Of a DNA stretch of 64,000 nt, positions 42,273 through 52,901 are shown in pieces. The notes beneath the pieces were generated by a model. That model ran no database searches. It was not told the DNA's origin and saw only the letters and a program-made list of their open reading frames with translations. Position 1 is the first letter of the stretch, and the number at the start of each line of letters is the position of its first letter. This stretch comes from Pelomonas baiyunensis (GTDB lineage: Bacteria; Pseudomonadota; Gammaproteobacteria; Burkholderiales; Burkholderiaceae_C). The stretch lies in contig NZ_JBIGIB010000003.1 of the NCBI RefSeq assembly GCF_043555935.1, positions 558,001-622,000 on the forward strand. Direction: 5' to 3'. The position numbers and the translations under genes are program-made.

Positions 42273-43934
42273 ATGTCTTCTGTGGGAATTGGTGCCGTGC
42301 CCGGTCCGGGTCGGACGGGTGCAGGCTGGCTCGACAAGGAGCGAACCATTGCCGGCGCAGGCTTCAACCGCTGGTTGGTGCCCCCGGCTGCACTCGCGAT
42401 TCACCTGTGCATCGGCATGGCGTACGGCTTCTCGGTGTTCTGGCTGCCGCTGTCCAAGGCGGTGGGCGTCAAGTGCGGTCCCGAGGTGGGCTTCTGGGCG
42501 GAGTTCTTTGCCAGCCATTGCGACTGGAAGATCTCCACGCTGCAACTCATGTACACGCTGTTCTTCGTGTTCCTGGGCTGCTCGGCCGCGCTGTGGGGCG
42601 GCTGGCTGGAGCGGGCCGGCCCGCGCAAGGCGGGCGTGGTGTCGGCCATGTGCTGGTGCGGCGGCATGCTGATCTCGGCGCTGGGCATCCATCACCACCA
42701 GCTGTGGCTGATGATCCTGGGCAGCGGCGTGATCGGCGGCATCGGCCTGGGGCTGGGCTACATCAGCCCGGTGAGCACGCTGATCAAGTGGTTCCCGGAC
42801 AAGCGCGGCATGGCCACGGGCATGGCCATCATGGGCTTTGGTGGCGGCGCCATGATTGGCTCGCCGCTGGCGGCCGAGTTGATGAAGATCTTTGCCACCG
42901 CGTCGGACGTGGGCGTCACGCAGACCTTCGTCGTGATGGCCCTGGTGTACTTCGTGTTCATGCTGGGCGGTGCCCTGGGCTACCGCGTGCCGCCCACCGG
43001 CTGGAAGCCGGAAGGCTGGACGCCGCCGGGCGCACAAGCCAGCAACGCCATGATCACGCAGCGCCATGTGCACGTGAAAAAGGTCTGGGGCATTCCGCAG
43101 TTCTGGCTGGTGTGGATCGTGCTGTGCATGAACGTCTCGGCCGGCATCGGCGTGCTGGGCATGGCCAGCCCCATGCTGCAGGAAGTGTTCGGTGGCTCGC
43201 TGATCGGCATTCCGGCCAAGTTCGGTGAACTCGACAAGGCCCAGCTCACCGCCATCGCGGGCGTGGCCGCCGGCTTCACCGCGCTGCTGAGCCTGTTCAA
43301 CATCGGCGGCCGCTTCTTCTGGGCGAGCCTGTCGGACAAGCTGGGCCGCAAGATGACCTACGTGGTGTTCTTCGTGCTCGGCGGGCTGATGTACGCCAGC
43401 ATTCCCAGCAGCGCGGGCGCAGGCTCCAAGCTGCTGTTCGTGGGCGCGATGTGCGTGATCCTGAGCATGTACGGCGGCGGCTTTGCCACCGTGCCGGCCT
43501 ACCTGGGCGACCTGTTCGGCACGCAGATGGTGGGCGCCATCCATGGCCGCCTGCTCACCGCCTGGGCCACGGCGGGCATCTTCGGCCCGATGGTGGTGAC
43601 CTACATGCGCGAGTACCAGCTGGGCCTGGGCCTGCCGCGCGAGCAGGTCTACAACCAGACCATGTACATCCTCGTGGGCATGCTGGTGGTGGGCTTGATC
43701 GCCAACTTGATGATCCGCCCCGTGGCCGACAAGCACTTCATGACGGACGACGAACTCGCCCACGAGAAGAAGCTGGCGCACGAGCGCGCCGTGGCCGCCG
43801 AAGTGGGCCGGGGCCAAGGCGCCTCGGCCGCCACCGCGCCGGTGGTGGTGGTGCTGGCCTGGGCAGCCGTGGGCCTGCCGCTGGCCTGGGGTGTCTACAA
43901 GACCCTGATCAGCGTCGGCAAGTTCTTCCACTGA
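42273..43934 (+). CDS. OFA-family MFS transporter (oxalate/formate antiporter family)
   Basis: 553 residues, about 12-14 TM helices. The OFA family signatures are present: GMAYGFSVFWLPLSKA in TM1, LGLGYISPVSTLIKWFPDKRGMATGMAIMGFGGGAMIGSP, and GRFFWASLSDKLGRK in the central loop. A longer cytoplasmic tail (MTDDELAHEKKLAHERAVAAEVGRG) is followed by a final TM helix, an extra feature of this Burkholderiales type. OFA carriers exchange small carboxylates; oxalate/formate is the prototype, but many members differ. It precedes a formate-dehydrogenase-like gene. AAGGAAA gives a good Shine-Dalgarno. The 260-bp upstream gap contains GC palindromes only. Confidence 0.92.
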   Translation: MSSVGIGAVPGPGRTGAGWLDKERTIAGAGFNRWLVPPAALAIHLCIGMAYGFSVFWLPLSKAVGVKCGPEVGFWAEFFASHCDWKISTLQLMYTLFFVFLGCSAALWGGWLERAGPRKAGVVSAMCWCGGMLISALGIHHHQLWLMILGSGVIGGIGLGLGYISPVSTLIKWFPDKRGMATGMAIMGFGGGAMIGSPLAAELMKIFATASDVGVTQTFVVMALVYFVFMLGGALGYRVPPTGWKPEGWTPPGAQASNAMITQRHVHVKKVWGIPQFWLVWIVLCMNVSAGIGVLGMASPMLQEVFGGSLIGIPAKFGELDKAQLTAIAGVAAGFTALLSLFNIGGRFFWASLSDKLGRKMTYVVFFVLGGLMYASIPSSAGAGSKLLFVGAMCVILSMYGGGFATVPAYLGDLFGTQMVGAIHGRLLTAWATAGIFGPMVVTYMREYQLGLGLPREQVYNQTMYILVGMLVVGLIANLMIRPVADKHFMTDDELAHEKKLAHERAVAAEVGRGQGASAATAPVVVVLAWAAVGLPLAWGVYKTLISVGKFFH

Positions 43935-43945
43935 GTCGGGACCGA

Positions 43946-43967
43946 GGACAGCACCTGCGTGCTGTCC
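43946..43967. other. Stem-loop after the OFA carrier gene
   Basis: GGACAGCAC-CTGC-GTGCTGTCC, a perfect 9-bp stem, extended by GTCGGG (43935-43940) and CCCGAC (43972-43977). There is no T-tract, so Rho-independent termination is doubtful. Confidence 0.6.
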
Positions 43968-43981
43968 GACGCCCGACGAAG

Positions 43982-44007
43982 GCCTTGCCGCATGCCCGCG
44001 GCAAGGC
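43982..44007. other. Second stem-loop in the carrier-fdhF gap
   Basis: GCCTTGCCGC and GCGGCAAGGC form a perfect 10-bp stem around ATGCCC. No T-tract follows. Confidence 0.55.
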
Positions 44008-44022
44008 ATGAGCCTGGCCTGC

Positions 44023-44028
44023 TAGGCT
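44023..44028 (+). promoter_or_regulatory. Candidate -10 element of the fdhF transcript
   Basis: TAGGCT would place the start at about 44035, so that the stem-loop at 44033-44060 forms the very 5' end of the mRNA. No clear -35 box. Confidence 0.3.
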
Positions 44029-44032
44029 GACC

Positions 44033-44064
44033 GCCCCGTGAGCCGCACAGGCCACGGGGCTTTT
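44033..44064 (+). other. Stem-loop with T-run in the fdhF leader (5' stabiliser or attenuator)
   Basis: GCCCCGTG (44033-44040), 12-nt loop, CACGGGGC (44053-44060), followed by TTTT. It ends 18 nt before the fdhF start codon. Confidence 0.45.
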
Positions 44065-44082
44065 GCGCATGACGAGCGAACC

Positions 44083-46392
<2,310 letters not shown>

Positions 46393-46567
46393 GCTGGCGC
46401 CCGGCGGCGAGCCGGTGGCGCTGACCCGGCTCGCCAAGCGGCTGGACGAGCGCGTGAGCGTGCTGCTGCGCGAGCTCACGCTGTTGAGCGACGCCTCGAT
46501 GGGCGGTGTGCCCGGCCCGGGGCTGGTGCAGCTGGCGTGTGACGACGCCGGCCGCTGGACGGTGCGC

Positions 46568-47242
46568 CTACTCGCCTAAGCGTTCCAGCAGCGCCGCGTC
46601 CAGGATGTCGATGCTGCGGTAGCCCAGCTTCAGCGCGCCAGCCTTGGCCAGTTCGCCCAGCTCCTTGCTGAGCGTCTGGCGTGTCAGCCCCAGCATCATG
46701 GCCAGCGCTTCTTGCGACACCGGCAGCTGCTGCCGGGGTTGCGCGGCCAGCGTGGCGTCGCCCCGCGCCAGCAGGGCCAGCCGGCGCGCCAGGCGGGCGC
46801 GGGTGGGCCGCAGCGTGGCGTCTTCCACAATGCCGAACAGCGTGCGCAGCCGGCCGGCCATCAGGCGGGCCAGTGCGGTGGCGAAGGCGTTGTCTTGCAT
46901 CAGCCGCGCAAACGCGGCGGCCGGCACCGCGAACACGCCGGTGGCGCCCACGGCGGTGGCGTCGTGCACGCGCGGGCCGCCGTCCAGCAGCGAGATCTCA
47001 CCGAACCAGTTGCCCGGCTCCAGCACCGCGAGGATGGACTCGGTGCCGTCTGCCGCCGTGCTGCTGGCCTTGATCGCGCCGTGGCACACCGCGTGCCAGT
47101 CGCCCGGCGCGTCGCCCTGGCGGAACAGCACCTCGCCGGGGCTGAGTTTCTGCACCCGGCCCGCCGCCAGCACGGCCTCGGCCAGCGCAGGCGGCAGCGA
47201 CGCAAACCACGGGTTGGCACGCAGGGCATCGAGTTCGGGCAT
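46568..47242 (-). CDS. Crp/Fnr-family transcription regulator
   Basis: 224 residues. N-terminal cyclic-nucleotide-binding-like barrel (LSPGEVLFRQGDAPGDWHAVCHGAIKAS ... LEPGNWFGEISLLDGGPRVHDATAV), dimer helix, and C-terminal wHTH (SQEALAMMLGLTRQTLSKELGELAKAGALKLGYRSIDILD). It has no N-terminal Cys cluster, so it is not an oxygen-sensing Fnr; the ligand is unknown. Its place opposite the fdhF locus and divergent (83 bp) from the class II aldolase gene makes both possible targets. Confidence 0.9.
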   Translation of the reverse strand: MPELDALRANPWFASLPPALAEAVLAAGRVQKLSPGEVLFRQGDAPGDWHAVCHGAIKASSTAADGTESILAVLEPGNWFGEISLLDGGPRVHDATAVGATGVFAVPAAAFARLMQDNAFATALARLMAGRLRTLFGIVEDATLRPTRARLARRLALLARGDATLAAQPRQQLPVSQEALAMMLGLTRQTLSKELGELAKAGALKLGYRSIDILDAALLERLGE

Positions 47243-47325
47243 GCCCGGAATTGTCGGGTTTCAGGCAGAGCGCGCCGCCCCTCGCATGCCCCAATCGCGC
47301 CTCACAACCACTTCAGGAGACTGCG

Positions 47326-48081
47326 ATGACGACCTCTGTGCGCGACCACGTGAGCGCCGAAGAATGGGCCCTGCGCCAAGACCTGGCGGCCTGCTACCGG
47401 CTGGTGGCGCAGATGGGCTGGGACGACCTCGTCTTCACCCACATCAGCGCCCGCGTGCCCGGCCCCGAGCACCACTTCCTCATCAACCCCTACGGGCTGA
47501 TGTTCGACGAGATCACCGCCAGCAACCTCGTGAAGGTGAACGGCCAGTGCCAGAAGGTGATCGACTCGCCCCACCCGGTAAACCCGGCAGGCTTCGTCAT
47601 CCACAGCGCCGTGCATGCCGCCCGCCCGGACGTGCAGTGCGTGCTGCACACCCACACCACCGCGGGCGTGGCCGTCAGCGCCCAGGCCGACGGCGTGCTG
47701 CCCATCTCGCAGCAAAGCACCTTCGTGCTCGCCTCGCTGGGCACCCATGCGTATGAAGGCGTGGCCTTCCGCCCCGACGAGGGCCCGCGCCTGCAGGTCG
47801 ACCTGGGCGCGAACACCTTTCTGCTGCTGAAGAACCACGGCCTGCTGACCGTGGGCGGCTCGGTGGCCGATGCCTTCCTGGCCATGCACACCTTCGAGTC
47901 CACCTGCCGCATCCAGGTCGCTGCGCAAAGCGGTGGCGGCGCGCTGACGGCGGTGGACCCCGCCATCCTGCGCGGCACGGCCGAGGCGATGCGCGTGCAA
48001 ACCGGCGGGCTGGGCGGCGCCTTCGTATGGCCGGCCCTGCTGCGCAAGCTGGACCGCACGGCGCCCGACTTCCGGGCCTGA
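47326..48081 (+). CDS. Class II aldolase/adducin-family protein
   Basis: 251 residues. Zn-dependent fold: DLAACYRLVAQMGWDDLVFTHISARVPG, HHFLINPYGLMFDEITASNLV, then the metal-binding HxH in VLHTHTTAGVAVS and a late His in LLLKNHGLLTVG. The family includes fuculose- and ribulose-phosphate aldolases and epimerases; members with NPYGLMFDEITAS are a betaproteobacterial subgroup of unknown substrate. CAGGAGA precedes the ATG. A BASS transporter follows 4 nt later and may carry the substrate or product. Confidence 0.9.
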   Translation: MTTSVRDHVSAEEWALRQDLAACYRLVAQMGWDDLVFTHISARVPGPEHHFLINPYGLMFDEITASNLVKVNGQCQKVIDSPHPVNPAGFVIHSAVHAARPDVQCVLHTHTTAGVAVSAQADGVLPISQQSTFVLASLGTHAYEGVAFRPDEGPRLQVDLGANTFLLLKNHGLLTVGGSVADAFLAMHTFESTCRIQVAAQSGGGALTAVDPAILRGTAEAMRVQTGGLGGAFVWPALLRKLDRTAPDFRA

Positions 48082-48085
48082 CGCG

Positions 48086-48943
48086 ATGAACGCGCTTGTT
48101 CTGACGAACGCGCTGCTGGTGGCGCTGGCGGTGGTGATGGCGGGACTGGGCCTGTCGCTCACGCTGGACGACTTCCGCCGCCTGCGCGCCCACCCCGGCG
48201 CGGCGCTGCTGGCCCTGGGCCTGCAGGTGGTGGTGCTGCCGCTGGCGTGCGTGGCGGTCATCGCCGCGTTTCAGCTGCCGCCGCTGTATGCGGTGGGGCT
48301 GATGCTGCTGGCCGCTTCGCCCGGGGGCATCACGGCCAACCTGTTCAGCCATTTGTTCGGCGGGCATGTGGCCATGAACTTGTCGCTCACGGCGCTGAAC
48401 ACCGTGCTGTCCCTCGTCACGCTGCCGCTCATCGCCAACGGTGCGATTGCGCACTACGCGGGCGGCGGGCAGGTGGTGCCGCTGCCGTGGCAGAAGCTGG
48501 TGGAGGTGATTGCCGTCATCGCGGTGCCGGTGGTGCTGGGCATGGTGGTGCGCCGCGCGCGGCCGGCGTGGGCGGCGCGCTTGGACCGGCCGGTGAAGGC
48601 GCTGTCTGCCGTGCTGCTGGTGGTGCTGACCGTGGCCGCCATCGCCAAGGAGCGCGAGGCGCTGCTGAGCGCCGCGGGCGAGCTGGGCGGCGCGGTGCTG
48701 GTGTTCAACCTGCTGAGCCTGGCGGCGGGCTATGGCCTCGGGCGGCTCGTGCGCCTGCCGCGGCCGCTGTGCATCGCCATCGGCTACGAGGTGGGCGTGC
48801 ACAACTCCACGCTCGCGCTCTACCTGGCCCTGGGCGTGCTGCAGCAGTTCGCGGTGGCGCTGCCGGCGGCGCTGTACTCGGTCAGCATGTACGTCACGGC
48901 ACTGGCCTTCGGCTTCTGGCTGCGGCGACACTCGGCCGCATGA
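48086..48943 (+). CDS. Bile acid:sodium symporter (BASS)-family transporter
   Basis: 285 residues, about ten TM helices. BASS signatures: GLSLTLDDFRRLRAHPGAALLALGLQVVVLPL, LMLLAASPGGITANLFSHLFGGHVAMNLSLTALNTVLSLVTLPLI and GYEVGVHNSTLALYLAL. Bacterial relatives carry organic anions with sodium, for example pantoate or keto acids; none are bile acid specific. Its stop overlaps the GST start in ATGA. Confidence 0.92.
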   Translation: MNALVLTNALLVALAVVMAGLGLSLTLDDFRRLRAHPGAALLALGLQVVVLPLACVAVIAAFQLPPLYAVGLMLLAASPGGITANLFSHLFGGHVAMNLSLTALNTVLSLVTLPLIANGAIAHYAGGGQVVPLPWQKLVEVIAVIAVPVVLGMVVRRARPAWAARLDRPVKALSAVLLVVLTVAAIAKEREALLSAAGELGGAVLVFNLLSLAAGYGLGRLVRLPRPLCIAIGYEVGVHNSTLALYLALGVLQQFAVALPAALYSVSMYVTALAFGFWLRRHSAA

Positions 48944-49554
48944 AACTCCTCGGCCGCCTCAGCTCCATCAACGTCCGCAAAGCGATGTGGACTGCTGCCC
49001 AGCTGGGCCTGCCCCTCGATCGCGAGGACTGGGGCGCCGGCTTTCGCTCGCCGCAGGAGGCCGCCTACCTGGCGCTCAACCCCAACGGCCTCATCCCCGT
49101 GCTCATCGACGGCGACTTCGTGCTGTGGGAGAGCAACAGCATCTGCCGCTACCTCGCCGCCAAGGCCGGCGCCACGACCCTGCTGCCGGCCGACCCGCAG
49201 CGCCGCGCCCGCGTGGAGCAGTGGATGGACTGGCAGGCCGGCGAGTTGAACAACAGCTGGCGCGTGGCCTTCATGGCGCTGGTGCGCGGCCAGCCCGCCA
49301 CGGCCGAGGCCATTGCCGCCAGCGTGGCTGGCTGGAACCGGCACATGGCGCTGCTGGACGCGCAGCTCGCCAACACCGGCGCCTTCGTCTGCGGGCCCGA
49401 GTTCACGCTGGCCGACGTGGTGCTGGGCCTGTCCGCCCAGCGCTGGCTGAACGCCCCCATCGAGCGCCTGGAACTGCCGGCCGTGGCCGCCTGGATGCAG
49501 CGCCTGGCCGCGCGGCCAGGCTTTGCCGAGTTCGTGGGCAACGGAATGCCCTGA
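48940..49554 (+). CDS. Glutathione S-transferase
   Basis: 204 residues. Thioredoxin-like N-terminal domain (LLGRLSSINVRKAMWTAAQLGLPLDREDW, NPNGLIPVLIDGDFVLWESNSICRYLA) with Ser/Asn at the glutathione-activating position (LSSINVRK), and a helical C-terminal domain (FTLADVVLGLSAQRWLNAPI). Related to the beta/theta-like classes common in Burkholderiales. Translationally coupled to the BASS gene. Confidence 0.92.
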   Translation: MKLLGRLSSINVRKAMWTAAQLGLPLDREDWGAGFRSPQEAAYLALNPNGLIPVLIDGDFVLWESNSICRYLAAKAGATTLLPADPQRRARVEQWMDWQAGELNNSWRVAFMALVRGQPATAEAIAASVAGWNRHMALLDAQLANTGAFVCGPEFTLADVVLGLSAQRWLNAPIERLELPAVAAWMQRLAARPGFAEFVGNGMP

Positions 49555-49555
49555 C

Positions 49556-49924
49556 TCAGCCCGCAAAGTTGAACCGCACCACCGCCACCGCCAGCGCGAA
49601 CAGGTAGCCGCAGGCGAAGCGGTCGATGCGCAGCAGCGGCTCGCCGCGCCGGGCGCGCCACAGGCCGATCAGCGTCATGGCCCCGCCTGCCAGCACCGGC
49701 GTCACCACCAGGTTCAGCAGCCGCGGCCAGCCCTCACGCGTGAAGTGACCGGGGAACAGCCACACGCTGACGGCGCCCACCAGCCCGCCCAGCAGCAGGT
49801 AGCCCAGCGCGGCCACCCACACATTGGGCTGGCGCTGAAACGGCTGGGCCAGCGAGCGCAGGCCCAACTCCACGAGCAGTTCGCCGCAGACCTGGAAGAT
49901 CAACTCCAGCAGCAGTTCCAGCAA
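49556..49924 (-). CDS. Small integral membrane protein, unknown function
   Basis: 122 residues, not recognised. Three to four hydrophobic segments: LGYLLLGGLVGAVSVWLF, LNLVVTPVLAGGAMTLIGLW and FACGYLFALAVAVVRF, after an N-terminal amphipathic leucine-rich helix (LELLLELIFQVCGELLVELGL). Convergent with the GST gene, their stops 1 bp apart. Confidence 0.7.
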   Translation of the reverse strand: MLELLLELIFQVCGELLVELGLRSLAQPFQRQPNVWVAALGYLLLGGLVGAVSVWLFPGHFTREGWPRLLNLVVTPVLAGGAMTLIGLWRARRGEPLLRIDRFACGYLFALAVAVVRFNFAG

Positions 49925-50023
49925 GATCTCCAGGGCGGCCTCCGGGTGCGGTGCAAACAGGAATGGGGTGAGGGGCGCAGCCTAGCCCAGCCGGCTGCTG
50001 ACCCGCGTCGGTTCCTGCATGTG

Positions 50024-50052
50024 AAAAAGGCCCACGGCCGACGCCGTGAGCC
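50024..50052 (-). terminator. Intrinsic terminator of the Do-protease gene
   Basis: On the minus strand GGCTCACGGC-GTCG-GCCGTGGGCC is a 10-bp stem with one G-T pair, followed by TTTTT. It lies 41-69 bp after the protease stop. Confidence 0.8.
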
Positions 50053-50092
50053 TGGGGCGCGGGCGAGGTGGCTGCGCTGCGTGCTGTCCGGC

Positions 50093-51658
50093 TCAGCCCA
50101 GCCGCACCGGCACGAAGATCTGCTGGCCGTCGCGCGCCACCAGCAAGGCCACCGAGGCGGGCTTGCTCTTCAGCGCCTCGCGCACCTGCTCCACGTTGTC
50201 CACCGGCTTGCCGTTCAGGGCGAGCAGCACATCGCCGGGTTGCACGCCGGCCAGCTGGGCCGGGCCGGTCACGCGCTCCACCAGCAGGCCGCGGTCCAGG
50301 CCGGCGCTGCGCAGCTCCTGCCGTTCCAGCGGCCGCAGCGCCAGGCCCAGCTGGCCACCTTGCGGGGCGGCGCTGGCCTCTTGCACGTCCTTGTCGGCGC
50401 GGCCCAGCGGCACGGTTTCGTTCAGTCGGGTCTTGTCGCGCCACAGCTCCAGCCTGAGCTTGTCGCCCGGGCGGGCCAGGCCCACGCGGCTGGACACATC
50501 GCCCGCCACGCGCACCGGCTCGCCGTCGATGGCCGTGATCACATCCCCTGCCTTCAGCCCCGCCTTGGCCGCAGCGCTGCCCGGCACCACGCTGGACACC
50601 AGAGCACCGTCCGGCGCCTCCAGCCCGAAGGACGAAGCCAGCGGGGCCGACAGGTCTTGCAGCGTCACGCCCAGGCGGGCGTGCTCCACCTTGCCGTGGG
50701 CCACGATCTGGTCCTTGATCTTCAGCGCCACGTCGATGGGAATCGAGAACGCCAGGCCCTGGAAGCCGCCGCTTTGCGAGTAGATCTGCGCGTTCACGCC
50801 CACCACGCGGCCGGCGGCGTCGAACAGCGGGCCGCCGGAGTTGCCGGGGTTCACGGCCGCGTCGGTCTGGATGAAGGGCACCACGTTGCTGTCGCCTGGC
50901 AGCGAGCGGCCCTTGGCGCTGACGATGCCCTGGCTGGCCGACTGCTCGAAGCCGTAGGGCGAGCCGATGGCCAGCACGTAGTCGCCCACCTGCACCTGCT
51001 TGGGGTCGCCCAGCTGCACGGTGGGCAGGTTCTTGGCGTCCACCTTCAGCACAGCGATGTCGGTGGCCGGGTCGCTGCCCAGCACCTGGGCCGAGAACTC
51101 GCGCCGGTCGCTGAGCTTCACCGTCACCTGCTTGGCTTCACGCACCACGTGGGCGTTGGTCAGGATCAGGCCGTCCGTGCTGATGATGAAGCCCGACCCC
51201 TGGCCGCGGAAGGGTTGAGCGCTGCGAGGCTGCATGCGCAGGCCCGGAACGCCGCGGAAGAAGCGGAAGAACGGGTCGTTCTCCAGCCCCGGCATGGCCG
51301 CGCTGCCCGCGCCCTCGCCGTCGTCATTACCCGACGCGTTGTTGCTCGCCTTGTGCAGGCCGGCCACGGTGATGCCCACCACGGCCGGGCCTTGCGTTTG
51401 CACGATGGCGCGGTAGTTGGGCGTCTGCCCCGGCGGCAACGGTGCGACTGGCGCCGCCGGCGCCGTCACCGCGGCCACCGCGGCAGCCGTGGGCGTGAGC
51501 CGTGCCGGCCCGTCGCCGGTGGCCGGGGCGCTGCTGGGCGCCTTGTTCTGCAGCCAGGTCGGCAGCGTCCAACCCGACGCGGTGGTGGTCAACGTCACGC
51601 CGGCGGCCAACAGGGCGGCGGCGGTGGCCGTCAGTGCAGTCTTGGTGTTGCGGGTCAT
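50093..51658 (-). CDS. Do-type periplasmic serine protease/chaperone (DegP/MucD-like)
   Basis: 521 residues. N-terminal signal/anchor segment, Pro/Ala/Thr-rich linker (about 35-80), trypsin-like domain with the triad His170 (ILTNAHVV), Asp200 (DPATDIAVLK) and Ser274 (NPGNSGGPL), and two PDZ domains (about 300-390 and 420-515; ARLGVTLQDL, and GLLVERVTGPAQLAGVQPGDVLLALNG). It degrades or refolds damaged envelope proteins. The upstream region has four 11-bp-spaced repeats over the promoter, predicting control by a response regulator sensing envelope stress. The start at 51658 gives MTRNTKTALT before the hydrophobic segment. Confidence 0.95.
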   Translation of the reverse strand: MTRNTKTALTATAAALLAAGVTLTTTASGWTLPTWLQNKAPSSAPATGDGPARLTPTAAAVAAVTAPAAPVAPLPPGQTPNYRAIVQTQGPAVVGITVAGLHKASNNASGNDDGEGAGSAAMPGLENDPFFRFFRGVPGLRMQPRSAQPFRGQGSGFIISTDGLILTNAHVVREAKQVTVKLSDRREFSAQVLGSDPATDIAVLKVDAKNLPTVQLGDPKQVQVGDYVLAIGSPYGFEQSASQGIVSAKGRSLPGDSNVVPFIQTDAAVNPGNSGGPLFDAAGRVVGVNAQIYSQSGGFQGLAFSIPIDVALKIKDQIVAHGKVEHARLGVTLQDLSAPLASSFGLEAPDGALVSSVVPGSAAAKAGLKAGDVITAIDGEPVRVAGDVSSRVGLARPGDKLRLELWRDKTRLNETVPLGRADKDVQEASAAPQGGQLGLALRPLERQELRSAGLDRGLLVERVTGPAQLAGVQPGDVLLALNGKPVDNVEQVREALKSKPASVALLVARDGQQIFVPVRLG

Positions 51659-51701
51659 CGAGTGCTCCTCAGTCCAGCGGCGGTGCGGCCGGTTGCGAGT
51701 C

Positions 51702-51707
51702 ACTCTA
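51702..51707 (-). promoter_or_regulatory. -10 element of the Do-protease promoter
   Basis: TAGAGT on the minus strand, about 43 bp upstream of the start codon and 10 bp downstream of the first of the 11-bp-spaced repeats. Confidence 0.5.
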
Positions 51708-51717
51708 GGCAGCGTGC

Positions 51718-51756
51718 GTGAGGGCTGCGTGAGGCGAAGGTGAGGCCAAGGTTAAG
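51718..51756 (-). promoter_or_regulatory. Four hexamers at exact 11-bp spacing, predicted response-regulator operator
   Basis: Read on the plus strand: GTGAGG at 51718, 51729 and 51740, then GTTAAG at 51751. On the minus strand (protease direction) this is CTTAAC followed by three CCTCAC. One copy per helical turn next to a -10 box is the classical layout of OmpR/PhoB-family sites. Confidence 0.7.
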
Positions 51757-51861
51757 GCCGCCGACCGCGCGTTGGCTGGTGGATCGGGAGGTTGCGCGGG
51801 GGCGCCCCCCAGGGTTCCTTGGAGTGAGCCCGCTGGCGGGCGGGCCTCACGTGCTCAGCGC

Positions 51862-52875
51862 TCAGCTGCCCTGCTTGCTGTGCAGGTTGGGAACGAACAG
51901 GTCGGTCCACTTGGCCGGCTTGGTTTTGATGGTGCCGGCTTTGCTCATGAACACGGCGTAGTCCATGACGCTGACCGGTGTGGTGGAGAACTTCATGGCC
52001 GGGTCGGCCAGCATCTTCTCCACCTCGTCCATGCTGACCTTGGCGTTGGACACCTTCAGATAAATCTGGGCGGCGGCTTTGCGGTCCTTGGCGATCAGCG
52101 CATTGGCCTCTTCCTGGGCAGCGAGGAAGGCGTTCACGTGCTTGGGGCGATCGTCCACGAAGCGTTTGGCGGCAAAGACCACATCCAAGGTGATGTTGCC
52201 GAGGACCTCCGTCGAGTCGAAGACGCGATGGACCTTGGGGTTCTGGGCCTCGATGTACGCGAACGGCGGCGAGGTGAGGTGGGCGTTGATTTCCGTCTTG
52301 CCTGTGAGCAAGGCGTTCATGGCTTCGGGGTGAGCCAGGCTGACGGTGTTGGCATCCAGCTTGTCGTACTGGTCCACACCGAACGTCTTGGCCGCCACCA
52401 TCTGCAGGATCACCGCGGAGAGCGAGGTCTTGATGCCCGGGATCGCGATCTTGTCCTTGGGGCCGATGTCCTTGAGGCTCTTGACGGCCGGATTGGTGGT
52501 GTTGAGCCACAGGGCTGAGCTGCTGAGTGCGCTCAGGCCGATCACTTCCGATCGCGGGATGCCCCGTGCCTTGGACCACAGCGTGATGAAGCCCGGTGCA
52601 CCGATTCCGGCGATGTCGAGGTTGCCGGCCAGCATGGCGTCGTTGATCACGTTGCCGCCGTCCAGCACGATCCAGTTGACCTGGACCGGGCCCAAGCCCA
52701 TGGCCTGGGCCTGCTTCTCGATGAGGCCCTGATCGCGCATCACCATCAGCGGCAGGTACAGCAGCCCGTGGCCGTGCGAGATGCGGATCTTTTGCTCCTC
52801 CGCGTGGGCGCTGCCGGTGAATGCCAGCGTGGCGGCCAAGGCCAGCGCCATGCGGCGCGTGAATCGATTCAACAT
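51862..52875 (-). CDS. ABC transporter substrate-binding protein (NitT/TauT family)
   Basis: 337 residues. Signal peptide MLNRFTRRMALALAATLAFTGSAHA, then a SsuA/TauA/NrtA-like two-lobe fold: IRISHGHGLLYLPLMVMRDQGLIEKQAQAMG, GNVINDAMLAGNLDIAGIGAPGF, LAHPEAMNALLTGKTEINAHLTSPPFAY. The family binds nitrate, sulfonates, taurine, thiamine precursors or aromatic acids; the ligand cannot be read from sequence. GAGACAC before the ATG is a weak Shine-Dalgarno. Last gene of the transporter operon (ATPase, permease, SBP on the minus strand). Confidence 0.92.
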   Translation of the reverse strand: MLNRFTRRMALALAATLAFTGSAHAEEQKIRISHGHGLLYLPLMVMRDQGLIEKQAQAMGLGPVQVNWIVLDGGNVINDAMLAGNLDIAGIGAPGFITLWSKARGIPRSEVIGLSALSSSALWLNTTNPAVKSLKDIGPKDKIAIPGIKTSLSAVILQMVAAKTFGVDQYDKLDANTVSLAHPEAMNALLTGKTEINAHLTSPPFAYIEAQNPKVHRVFDSTEVLGNITLDVVFAAKRFVDDRPKHVNAFLAAQEEANALIAKDRKAAAQIYLKVSNAKVSMDEVEKMLADPAMKFSTTPVSVMDYAVFMSKAGTIKTKPAKWTDLFVPNLHSKQGS

Positions 52876-52901
52876 GTGTGTCTCCTGGATGTAGTTCGGG
52901 T

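Noticed and set aside
43935..44082. Molybdenum-cofactor riboswitch before the FdhF-like gene
   Set aside because: The hairpins are simple and I could not match the known multi-helix consensus. Reported only as stem-loops.
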